Shown one piece after another: positions 1-5,218 of a stretch of DNA of 5,218 bases (within the stretch, counting starts at the first letter, position 1; every line of letters starts with the position of its first letter). The stretch covers positions 1 to 5,218 of the forward strand of contig JAJZIF010000317.1 of NCBI GenBank assembly GCA_021810735.1, in the 5' to 3' direction. This stretch comes from Acidobacteriota bacterium (GTDB lineage Bacteria; Acidobacteriota; Terriglobia; Terriglobales; Acidobacteriaceae). The translations under genes and the position numbers were made by a program. The notes beneath the pieces are model-generated. The model searched no databases, was not told the DNA's origin, and was given only the letters and a program-made list of their open reading frames with translations.

Positions 1-710
1 TCGCTCCTGGGTCAGCCCTCGGCTCCGCCAACGTGAACGACCTCGAGGTGCGCTCTGGCGGCGCATACCCGTGGTATTCGCAGCTCTCCTCGCAGGTCAC
101 CAATCTGACCAATGACTACAGCAGCCAGCAGGGGCAGATCAGCAACCTGAACAACGAGTACGGCAGCCAGCAGGGGCAGATCAACAACATCAATAGCAAC
201 CTGAATCAGGGGCCGTGCTCGACCGGCTACAATTCCATCGCTCAATTGTGCAACGAAATTCAGCAGTTTGGCGCCGCCAACATGGGCCGTCTGCTGGGCA
301 CGGGCACCCAGGGGCCGACGACCTACTCCTACTGGGGCTGGTGCGGTAGTCGCTTCTATCGGTACCGCTGCATCCAGTACGGTACCAGCCCGCCGACCGT
401 CAATCTCACGGCTCCTTCGTCTCCGGAGTTGATTTTCGCCGATGCCTCGGCCGGGATTGGGCAAGGCGGATGCGGACCGTCTGCGGGTACCGGAGTCATC
501 ACACTCTCTGCTACTTCCGGCGGTGCTCCGGTGGCCTCGCAAAGCGGGCGGTATGGAAAAGGCGGGTCGAACTACAACCCGTACGCCATGTATTTCCCAT
601 TCTCGCTGGTGTTCACTCTGCCCGCCGGGCAGAGCGGGCAGATCCAGCTCACGGGCGGCGAAAACGGGCTCGGCTGCGGTTCGATCCAGTACGCGGTTTA
701 TCAGCTTTGA
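1..710 (+). CDS. Secreted or pilus/fibre-like protein with coiled-coil repeats, 5'-partial
   Basis: I do not recognise this family. The reading frame (codons from base 3) is open to the left edge, so the true start is probably upstream; the first possible internal start is a GTG at base 33. About 235 residues are visible. Near the front are three tandem 14-residue units (72-197) rich in Gln, Asn and Ser, with Tyr/Leu/Val/Ile at heptad a and d positions, which suggests an oligomeric coiled-coil stalk. The remainder is Gly-, Ser- and Tyr-rich, looks beta-rich, and holds six cysteines, which fits an exported disulfide-bonded domain. It ends in a Tyr/Leu tail with stop TGA at 708-710. The small membrane gene and trbL follow closely, so it is probably part of the same conjugation operon. 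Its slot before trbK/trbL would be trbJ (VirB5-like) in RP4, but the sequence does not look like TrbJ. A PilV-like minor pilin or fibre tip protein is an alternative. The frame is near certain; the function is a guess. Confidence 0.75.
   Translation, partial: APGSALGSANVNDLEVRSGGAYPWYSQLSSQVTNLTNDYSSQQGQISNLNNEYGSQQGQINNINSNLNQGPCSTGYNSIAQLCNEIQQFGAANMGRLLGTGTQGPTTYSYWGWCGSRFYRYRCIQYGTSPPTVNLTAPSSPELIFADASAGIGQGGCGPSAGTGVITLSATSGGAPVASQSGRYGKGGSNYNPYAMYFPFSLVFTLPAGQSGQIQLTGGENGLGCGSIQYAVYQL
72..197 (+). repeat. Three tandem 42-bp (14-residue) coiled-coil repeat units
   Basis: The units are 72-113, 114-155 and 156-197, all in the frame of the surrounding gene. Units two and three share a 21-base identical core and encode DYSSQQGQISNLNN and EYGSQQGQINNINS. 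The first unit is more diverged (WYSQLSSQVTNLTN). Fourteen residues are exactly two heptads. Hydrophobic or aromatic residues fall at unit positions 2, 9 and 12, with Leu or Gln at 5, giving a regular a/d spacing. The length could vary between strains by whole units without breaking the frame. Confidence 0.8.
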
Positions 711-712
711 GG
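709..712 (+). promoter_or_regulatory. Shine-Dalgarno overlapping the upstream stop codon
   Basis: GAGG lies six bases before the ATG at 719 and includes the last two bases of the preceding TGA stop. This supports 719 as the start of the 40-residue gene and suggests translational coupling with the gene before it. Confidence 0.6.
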
Positions 713-718
713 CGCGCC

Positions 719-841
719 ATGAAACTGAAACCTAACATCAACATGCACCGGCCGATTCCGCTGTGGCTTCCCATCGCCATGATCGCTTTCTCGCTCTGCG
801 GGATGGTCTATCTCACATGGAATATCTGCCATGCGCTCTGA
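719..841 (+). CDS. Small single-span membrane protein (40 aa) in trbK position
   Basis: The product begins MKLKPNINMHRPIPLWLPIA. It has a short basic, polar N-terminus, then one hydrophobic span (about residues 13-35), and ends in NICHAL. A GAGG ribosome site lies six bases upstream, and the 3' end overlaps the trbL start by 11 bases (831-841), so the gene is tightly embedded in the operon. In RP4-type systems the gene between trbJ and trbL is trbK, an entry-exclusion lipoprotein. Here the hydrophobic run contains a Cys (SLCG), but the residues before it do not form a good lipobox and no signal-peptidase site is apparent. I therefore call it only a small inner-membrane protein. It could be an exclusion factor, a channel accessory subunit, or a coupling ORF for trbL. 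Spacing and hydrophobicity support it as real; the function is unknown. Confidence 0.6.
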   Translation: MKLKPNINMHRPIPLWLPIAMIAFSLCGMVYLTWNICHAL

Positions 842-2738
842 TACTCGCCGTGTAGTCGCTGTCCTCGCCGTTGCGGCGTTGCTGCTCCCGGTCATTGCGC
901 TCGCCCAGTCGGCCAGCCCGTTGCCGGCGGCGAGCACGGCCGGGCAGACCACGCACATCCTCACGTCCATCCAGAATCACTTCCTCGGCTCGATGGGCGG
1001 GTGGCTGGCGCACGCGACTCGGGCCGCGCAGGACCTCTTCACCTATCTTGCGGTGTTCGAACTCATGTGGGTCGGCATCCAGTGGGCGCTGAAGCGCCCG
1101 GAGCCGCACGAGCTGATCGGGTCGCTCGCCGTCAAGATCGCGTTCTTTGCGCTGTTTTACTTCGGCGTGATCGGCATGGCGCCGCACTGGATTCCGCTGG
1201 TGTTGCATATCTTCCAACGAGCGGGACTGGTCGTGACGGGGATGTCGGGGCAGCAGGCCCAGGCGCTTACGCCTGCGAACCCCTCGGCGATCTTCGGGCA
1301 GAGTTGGGATGCCATTAAGGCGCTGACCTCAGCGGTAACGAGTCAGATCAGCCTGCTGCACCCGCTCGATGACACCGTTATGGGCCTTTCGGCAGTTGCG
1401 TCGGCGATCATCTTTATTCTGGCCTACGCGCTCCTGGCGTTCGAGGCACTCATGATCAATATTGAAGCCTCGGTCATCCTGGGGGCCGGGGTTTTCATGC
1501 TGGCGTTCAGCGGCTCGAACTGGACCACGACGTTTTCGGAAAAATACCTCTCCTACGTATTCAGCATCGGCGTGAAATATTTTGTGCTGACCGTGATCCT
1601 GGCGCTCGGCGCTCAGTTGCCGGTCGACATTCAGCATGTGTTCCACGTCATGAGCAGCCAGGGAGGTTACAGTTGGACCGCGCCGATCGAGATGTCGTTC
1701 ATGACGCTGGTCTACGGCGTGGTGGGACTCAGCGCGCCGGGGATCGCCGGCAGCATGCTCTCGGGCAGTCCGTCGTTGTCCACGGGCAGCTTCATGGGCG
1801 CCGCGGCGGGCGGGGCGGGCGTGGCGGCTGCCGGGATCGGCGCCGCCGCAGGTGTCGCGGGTCTCGCGGGCTCTGGTGGCATGGCGCTCGCCGCCATGGC
1901 GAAACGGCTCGGTGGCGGGTCCGCGGTGGCGGGCGGTATCGCCGGGGACATGGGCGCTACCAGCATGCTCGGGGCCATGGCCGGCACGAACCGTGGCGCC
2001 AGTGGCGGGGGTGGCGGCGTCGGGGGCCTTGCCCGCGCGACGGGATCGAGTTCGCGCGGACCGGTCGGCAGCCTCGGTGGAGGTTCGGGAGCCTCTGCGA
2101 CCGGCACCGCCCGTGCCGGCGGCGTCGGCAGCGGTGCGCGATCTGGCGGCCCGACCGGTGCATGGACGGTGGATTCGGCCGGCACAGCCCGGCCCGCCCA
2201 GCCGGGAGCCTCCGCTCGGCCGGCAGGCGCGTCCAGGGCCGCTGCGGGCGGACCAGCGCCGAATATTCGCTTCGGGGACCGCGACGGAGGTTCGGCGTCG
2301 CGTCAGGCGGGGGCGGCCGGCTCTGGGGCCGCCCCCGGCCAAGGACCGGCGAATGGCCCGAGCGCAGGCTCAGGCGCCGCAGGTCCGACGGGCGGTAGTT
2401 CGACGGGCCAAGCTCACCCCGGCCAGGATCGCGGCGCAGACTCGAATACAGGCGGCCCTGCGGGCGGCACCGGCCCTGCCGTTGGCAGTGTGCCTCCGGG
2501 GACAGCCGCGGGAAGTGGCCAGGATGGCATCGCGGACCCGAAGGGGACTGCGCCGGGCGCAGCCGCAGAGGGTGCCGGGGCGGAGAAGGCCGGAAAGGGA
2601 TTCTTCAACCGCACCGCCGCTCAGCACGCGATGAACGTCGCCAAGCACGCCTCGCGCGGCCTCGGCCATGCGCAGGATGCCCTGCGCCACCAGGGGCAGT
2701 CCGGCGGGATCAATATCCGGCTGAATCATCCGGAGTAA
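831..2738 (+). CDS. trbL: P-type conjugative transfer protein TrbL/VirB6 family
   Basis: This is a polytopic inner-membrane channel component of a type IV secretion system used for conjugation. The 635-residue product starts with a signal-like segment (basic start, hydrophobic 8-24, likely cleavage after ALA at 23-25). Hydrophobic spans follow at roughly 68-86, 98-118, 186-207, 212-227, 246-262 and 287-305. The family-typical segment SAPGIAGSMLSGSPSLSTGS (301-320) closes the membrane core. From about 303 to 590 the protein is an extreme Gly/Ala/Ser/Pro tail. The last 50 or so residues become basic and helix-like (FFNRTAAQHAMNVAKHASRG) and end INIRLNHPE. TrbL proteins commonly carry a low-complexity tail; this one is on the long side. 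The start at 831 preserves the signal peptide and overlaps the upstream small gene, with a weak GGAA about nine bases before. No trbF-like gene follows. The family call is strong; the role in a working transfer system is inferred. Confidence 0.88.
   Translation: MRSDTRRVVAVLAVAALLLPVIALAQSASPLPAASTAGQTTHILTSIQNHFLGSMGGWLAHATRAAQDLFTYLAVFELMWVGIQWALKRPEPHELIGSLAVKIAFFALFYFGVIGMAPHWIPLVLHIFQRAGLVVTGMSGQQAQALTPANPSAIFGQSWDAIKALTSAVTSQISLLHPLDDTVMGLSAVASAIIFILAYALLAFEALMINIEASVILGAGVFMLAFSGSNWTTTFSEKYLSYVFSIGVKYFVLTVILALGAQLPVDIQHVFHVMSSQGGYSWTAPIEMSFMTLVYGVVGLSAPGIAGSMLSGSPSLSTGSFMGAAAGGAGVAAAGIGAAAGVAGLAGSGGMALAAMAKRLGGGSAVAGGIAGDMGATSMLGAMAGTNRGASGGGGGVGGLARATGSSSRGPVGSLGGGSGASATGTARAGGVGSGARSGGPTGAWTVDSAGTARPAQPGASARPAGASRAAAGGPAPNIRFGDRDGGSASRQAGAAGSGAAPGQGPANGPSAGSGAAGPTGGSSTGQAHPGQDRGADSNTGGPAGGTGPAVGSVPPGTAAGSGQDGIADPKGTAPGAAAEGAGAEKAGKGFFNRTAAQHAMNVAKHASRGLGHAQDALRHQGQSGGINIRLNHPE
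1737..2601 (+). other. Low-complexity Gly/Ala/Ser/Pro-rich tail of TrbL
   Basis: This part of trbL encodes about 290 residues dominated by Gly, Ala, Ser, Pro and Thr. It has glycine runs and many short imperfect GC-rich repeats, and is presumably disordered. The very high GC leaves several other frames open on both strands, which explains the overlapping long ORFs here. The segment is a likely site for length variation by replication slippage. Confidence 0.75.
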
Positions 2739-3000
2739 TGGTTAGGTGGGGCATGTCTGCCGCAGCAGCCAACGAGCGTGGCCGCTGCCCCCGTTCAACT
2801 GCAGCGGTTTGGCCTACCTGCATTCAGGGAGCAGTCCGCTGGCGCGGTCTGACGTCGTCTCGGCGTGGAATACACAGTTGTCACAAATCATTCACAGTAC
2901 CGTACCGCTTGACTCAAATGGTCGGTCGTCAGTAGTCCCGTGCTTTCCAAGAACGGAGGAAATCGCGTCGGAAATGTCCGGAAAGTGGGATTCAAATCGC

Positions 3001-3014
3001 AGCGGCATGCCGCT
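3001..3014. repeat. Perfect 14-bp palindrome
   Basis: The sequence AGCGGCATGCCGCT reads the same on both strands. It lies 136 bases before the cyclase start in the otherwise gene-poor junction. It could be a dimeric regulator site or chance in GC-rich DNA; no second copy was noticed in the window. Confidence 0.45.
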
Positions 3015-3036
3015 GCCTTGCCTACAGTTCAGGCGT

Positions 3037-3051
3037 TTGATGAACCATCAA
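3037..3051 (+). repeat. Short hairpin, 6-bp stem with 3-base loop
   Basis: TTGATG and CATCAA are perfect complements around the loop AAC. The hairpin spans an in-frame ATG at 3040, one of the alternative upstream starts for the cyclase gene. It is weak on its own and is listed as one of three inverted repeats in the leader. Confidence 0.3.
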
Positions 3052-3104
3052 CCGCTGACCAACGGTCCATATGCGCGCTTGTGCCATGGCGGCATTGATC
3101 GCCT

Positions 3105-3131
3105 GGCAACGCTCTCACGAGCGGCGTTGCC
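3105..3131 (+). promoter_or_regulatory. Stem-loop in the leader just upstream of the cyclase ribosome site
   Basis: GGCAACGC (3105-3112) and GCGTTGCC (3124-3131) form a perfect 8-bp stem with an 11-base loop. Part of the loop can pair again (CGCTC with GAGCG) as an alternative fold. The structure ends 19 bases before the ATG at 3151 and five bases before the GAAGAGA ribosome site, so it could influence translation initiation. No U-tract follows, so it is not an intrinsic terminator. It shows no GEMM riboswitch features. If translation began further upstream it would lie in coding sequence. Confidence 0.45.
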
Positions 3132-3135
3132 GTAC

Positions 3136-3142
3136 GAAGAGA
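3136..3142 (+). promoter_or_regulatory. Probable ribosome binding site that decides the cyclase start
   Basis: The purine run GAAGAGA lies eight bases before the ATG at 3151. It is a moderate match to a Shine-Dalgarno. With the change from non-coding-like to protein-like translation at this point, it favours 3151 over the upstream in-frame starts at 2746 (GTG) and 3040 (ATG). Confidence 0.45.
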
Positions 3143-3150
3143 CAGACTTG

Positions 3151-4308
3151 ATGAACTGGCCGGGCACCAGAGCACAATTGCTGCATTGGCTCATATCCGA
3201 CGAGTACCGGCCGGAGTATCTGAGCTGCGTAATTTGGCCACCGGCCCAGTCAGTGCTCATGTCGTCTCGCCGATGCGAACTGATTCGCACGCGTGTGCGC
3301 GTGTTGTCGGTGGCTTTCGCAATCCTCACATTGCTATGGATTCCGGTCGATGTAGCAACGCTTCCAACTCACGCGGCTGGCGTTCTGGCCGTTGGACGTC
3401 TTCTCGCAAGTGCCGCACTTGTATACTTAGCGGTAATGACTCGCCGGACCCCGTCGCTTGCCAGCATCTATGGCAGCTTGGTTGCGCTGTACGCGGTCCC
3501 GACCGCCTTCTTCTTTGGCTCGCTCCTGCTCTTCCAGCAACCAGGACTGAGTCCCATCGCACGGATAGCGCTGGACGTGTATGGCGTGCTGCCCGTTGTC
3601 GCCATGGCCGGACTGGGCGTCTTTCCGCTGACCGTTGTCGAGACCGCAGCATTCTCCGCGCCGATCGTGATCGGCGAAGTCATCGCATATCGGGTCCACC
3701 TCGGCGCGTTCTTGCCGGGCGGCATAGTGGATGCCGTCTGGCTGTTGTGTTTGATGGCAGGCATTGCGCTGGTCGTTGGTGCCAGTCAGTTGGCTTTCGC
3801 CGTCGCGCTTGTCGGACGCTCATTACAGGATTCGTTGACCGGGTGCTTTTCGCGCGCCAGCACCACGGAACTGCTTGAGATGCATTTCATGTCATCAAAG
3901 CGGATCGCCTCGCCAGTCGCCGTGGCCTTTCTTGATCTCGACCACTTCAAAGCGGTTAACGACAAATTCGGACATGAAGCCGGAGATGAAGTTCTCGCCA
4001 GCGCCGCGCGCAGAATCCGGGCGGTACTGCGCGGCTCTGAGTGCATCGGTCGCTGGGGCGGCGAGGAATTCGTGGTCCTCTTTCCCGGCAAGACGGCGCA
4101 CGAGGCGATTGAATGCATTGAGCGAATCCGCGCGGCCGGGCTGGGTCAGCTGCCGAACGGCCGAGCGATTAGCATCAGTGTCGGCGTCGCAGAGCGTATC
4201 GCGGACCGGTGCGCGGCCGCGATGTCGCTGGTGCGTCTTGCCGACCAGCGCATGTACGCGGCAAAGAGGGCCGGCCGAGATTGCATCGTGGGTCTGGAGC
4301 GAGGCTGA
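3151..4308 (+). CDS. Membrane-anchored diguanylate cyclase (GGDEF domain)
   Basis: It is predicted to condense two GTP into cyclic di-GMP at the inner membrane. From the ATG at 3151 the product has 385 residues. A soluble N-terminal stretch (MNWPGTRAQLLHWL, then RPEYLSCVIWPPAQSVLM) precedes about six membrane spans (51-71, 77-95, 105-128, 142-158, 161-179, 195-220). I know no named sensor for this membrane part. The GGDEF domain follows from DSLTG at 227. It has the metal site FLDLDHFK (Asp262), NDKFGHEAGDEVL (270-282), the active-site signature RWGGEEF (GGEEF 303-307), SISVGVA, and the C-terminal YAAKRAGRD (369-377). These catalytic motifs look intact. The allosteric I-site, normally RxxD five residues before GGDEF, reads RGSE (294-297), so product inhibition may be weakened. 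No EAL domain is present. The frame is open upstream to 2746, but that part does not look coding. A bacteriohemerythrin gene follows on the same strand after about 610 bases. Confidence 0.9.
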   Translation: MNWPGTRAQLLHWLISDEYRPEYLSCVIWPPAQSVLMSSRRCELIRTRVRVLSVAFAILTLLWIPVDVATLPTHAAGVLAVGRLLASAALVYLAVMTRRTPSLASIYGSLVALYAVPTAFFFGSLLLFQQPGLSPIARIALDVYGVLPVVAMAGLGVFPLTVVETAAFSAPIVIGEVIAYRVHLGAFLPGGIVDAVWLLCLMAGIALVVGASQLAFAVALVGRSLQDSLTGCFSRASTTELLEMHFMSSKRIASPVAVAFLDLDHFKAVNDKFGHEAGDEVLASAARRIRAVLRGSECIGRWGGEEFVVLFPGKTAHEAIECIERIRAAGLGQLPNGRAISISVGVAERIADRCAAAMSLVRLADQRMYAAKRAGRDCIVGLERG

Positions 4309-4919
4309 GCTGTCGACACTGCGGAGGGCGATCAGGCTGCGGGGCTGGGAATTTCTCCAACACGCTGCGCCTGGTCAACCCAGGGAGACTCTGGCGTGGC
4401 GCATCGGCCTGCGAGAATGATGAGTTGCACCTGTGGCCGTTCACAGTGGAGCAACAGGACCCGAAGACGGCAGCGCAGGGCGGCTTTCTGCGTCAGACCA
4501 TCAGAGCAATTACCGGAGCTTTACCCTTGCAGTTGGCATCGAAGTTCACCCCAACCGGATCATGCTTGGTCACGACCCGAGCGGCGCTCTGCCGCCGTCT
4601 CTTGACCCCGAAGCTGGAGGGTTCCCAATGGGATGTGCCAGAAGGTCTGAAATGTGCGATAAAGATCACAATTTGCGGTTCCGGGGTCTCTGCGGGTGCT
4701 GGTTCGGCAGTGACGAACGACGAGCCTGTTACCGGGCGCACAATTCGATGATGCGCGACATGGCAGTCTCCCCGGGCTGAGGCGTTAGGGGCCTTGTTGT
4801 GATGCAAGTGCGGATGACGTCGAATTTTTTAGGTAGCACTGCCTTGTCGCGCGAGCGGGCATCTTCCGATCGGGAGTCCGGCGCGGCCCGAAGTCGGCTC
4901 CAGTCCCAAGAAAATTCTC
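4309..4919. other. Unassigned 611-base interval without a recognisable gene
   Basis: Several ORFs of roughly 70-180 codons cross this stretch on both strands (for example plus 4433-4780 and minus 4493-4807). None has a recognisable motif, a membrane span, or a clear ribosome site with protein-like composition. There is no tRNA, no tandem repeat and no terminal inverted repeat that I can see. A strong terminator after the cyclase stop is not evident. A weak promoter-like pair, TTGTGA (4797-4802) and TCGAAT (4820-4825) with 17 bases between, lies about 95 bases before the hemerythrin start, with four of six consensus matches in each box; it is only a suggestion. The interval may hold decayed coding sequence or an RNA, but nothing visible proves either. 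Confidence 0.5.
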
Positions 4920-5218
4920 GTGCCTGATCCAGCAAGACCGCTGCAGTGGACCGACGTCATGGCTACGGGCATCGCCGTGGTCGATGAACAGCATCAACGC
5001 CTGCTTAAGATTTTCAATCGGATCGCGCGCATCCAGGCTGATGCTGCTTCGCAAGAAGCGGTACTCGCATGTCTCGATGAGCTGGTTGATTACACCCGCT
5101 ATCACTTCCGGGAAGAGGAGCGGCTCATTCGCCATTGGCGGATTGATTCCCGTCACCGCACCATGCATCTGCAAGCCCATGAGAGCTTCCGCGGCTTCCT
5201 GCGCCAAGCCCGGGTATT
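4920..5218 (+). CDS. Bacteriohemerythrin (di-iron oxygen-binding domain), 3'-partial
   Basis: It is predicted to bind O2 at a non-heme di-iron centre, as an oxygen sensor, carrier or store. From the GTG at 4920, 99 residues are visible before the window ends. The pattern is diagnostic: LQWTDVMATGIAVVDEQHQRL with ligand His25, then YTRYHFREEERL with His62 and Glu66, then HRTMHLQAHESF with His83 and His87 as the likely HxxxH pair. His79 is an extra nearby histidine. The HFxxEE to HxxxH spacing is two residues longer than in the common YP-type proteins. The final His and Asp ligands would lie beyond the edge. The GTG is chosen because the family motif starts soon after it. The frame is open back to 4833, and the next ATG (4959) would cut the conserved Trp. 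The ribosome site is weak (AAGAAAA at 4908-4914). Whether it is a stand-alone protein or the N-terminus of a larger signalling protein cannot be seen. Confidence 0.88.
   Translation, partial: MPDPARPLQWTDVMATGIAVVDEQHQRLLKIFNRIARIQADAASQEAVLACLDELVDYTRYHFREEERLIRHWRIDSRHRTMHLQAHESFRGFLRQARV

Larger units (their letters stand above)
2739..3150. other. Gene-poor junction between trbL and the diguanylate cyclase gene
   Basis: About 410 bases separate the trbL stop from the preferred start of the cyclase gene. The frame of the cyclase is open back to a GTG at 2746, but its upstream translation is Cys-, Ser- and Pro-rich, has no domain-like pattern, and looks unlike coding sequence. I see no convincing sigma-70 promoter; TTGACT at 2909-2914 has no good -10 partner. 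There is no U-tract terminator after trbL. The stretch holds three inverted repeats (3001-3014, 3037-3051, 3105-3131). Its composition is visibly less GC-rich than trbL, which fits a module boundary. Confidence 0.6.

Noticed and set aside
72..197. CRISPR-like repeat array
   Set aside because: The repeats are directly adjacent with no spacers and are in frame with a protein coiled coil.
12..542. 176-codon minus-strand ORF opposite the first gene
   Set aside because: It is the shadow of the plus-strand gene, whose coiled-coil repeats and operon spacing are coherent. The minus translation is Arg/Ala-rich with no motif.
1329..2342. Long minus-strand and alternate plus ORFs across trbL
   Set aside because: They arise from the very high GC of the TrbL tail. 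The translations are Arg/Pro/Gly-rich without domains, while the TrbL frame has a signal peptide and membrane spans.
2748..2791. GGGGCA/TGCCCC inverted repeat after trbL as a terminator
   Set aside because: The loop is over 30 bases and no T-tract follows.
2738..2935. 65-codon ORF starting at an ATG that overlaps the trbL stop by one base
   Set aside because: The overlap suggests coupling, but GGAG is only two bases from the ATG, and the product is Arg/Ser/Cys-rich with no motif or hydrophobic segment.
2909..2937. Promoter with TTGACT as -35 box
   Set aside because: No acceptable -10 hexamer lies at 16-18 bases spacing.
2746..3150. N-terminal extension of the cyclase from the GTG at 2746
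   Set aside because: The translation looks non-coding and shows no domain pattern. A better ribosome site and the natural family-like start are at 3151.
3105..3150. c-di-GMP (GEMM) riboswitch before the cyclase gene
   Set aside because: The characteristic conserved GEMM core and paired stems with tetraloop receptor are not seen; only a simple stem-loop is present.
4209..4780. Plus-strand ORFs of 180 and 115 codons after the cyclase
   Set aside because: One begins inside the GGDEF coding sequence, both lack recognisable motifs, and neither has a convincing ribosome site.
4785..5207. 140-codon minus-strand ORF opposite the hemerythrin
   Set aside because: The plus strand carries clear hemerythrin ligand motifs in order; the minus ORF is a shadow.

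Overview
The window looks like a high-GC proteobacterial accessory region, probably beta- or gamma-proteobacterial. That placement rests on base composition, on a P-type (Trb-like) conjugation gene, and on c-di-GMP and hemerythrin genes. I cannot name the genus. All genes I can support lie on the plus strand.

Left part (1-2738) is a conjugation module. It has three tightly packed genes. The first is the 3' part of a gene for a probably exported protein with a three-unit 14-residue coiled-coil repeat and a Cys-rich C-terminal domain. The second encodes a 40-residue single-span membrane protein whose Shine-Dalgarno overlaps the stop of the first. The third is a large trbL/virB6-type channel gene that overlaps the second by 11 bases. 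This arrangement recalls the J-K-L order of RP4-type trb operons, but the first two products do not look like classical TrbJ or TrbK.

Middle (2739-3150) is about 410 bases with no convincing gene. It holds a 14-bp perfect palindrome, a small hairpin, and an 8-bp-stem hairpin just before the ribosome binding site of the next gene. No trbF or other trb gene follows trbL, so the conjugation block ends, or is interrupted, here.

Right part (3151-5218) is a signalling module. It has a membrane-anchored diguanylate cyclase (about six membrane spans, then a GGDEF domain with an intact GGEEF signature but an RxxE instead of RxxD inhibitory site). About 610 bases without a recognisable gene follow. 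Then comes the start of a bacteriohemerythrin gene that runs off the window end. A plausible reading, which is inference, is that oxygen- or redox-linked c-di-GMP signalling cargo sits beside a conjugative transfer cluster on an integrative element or plasmid. The window does not show element ends, an integrase or a replication gene.
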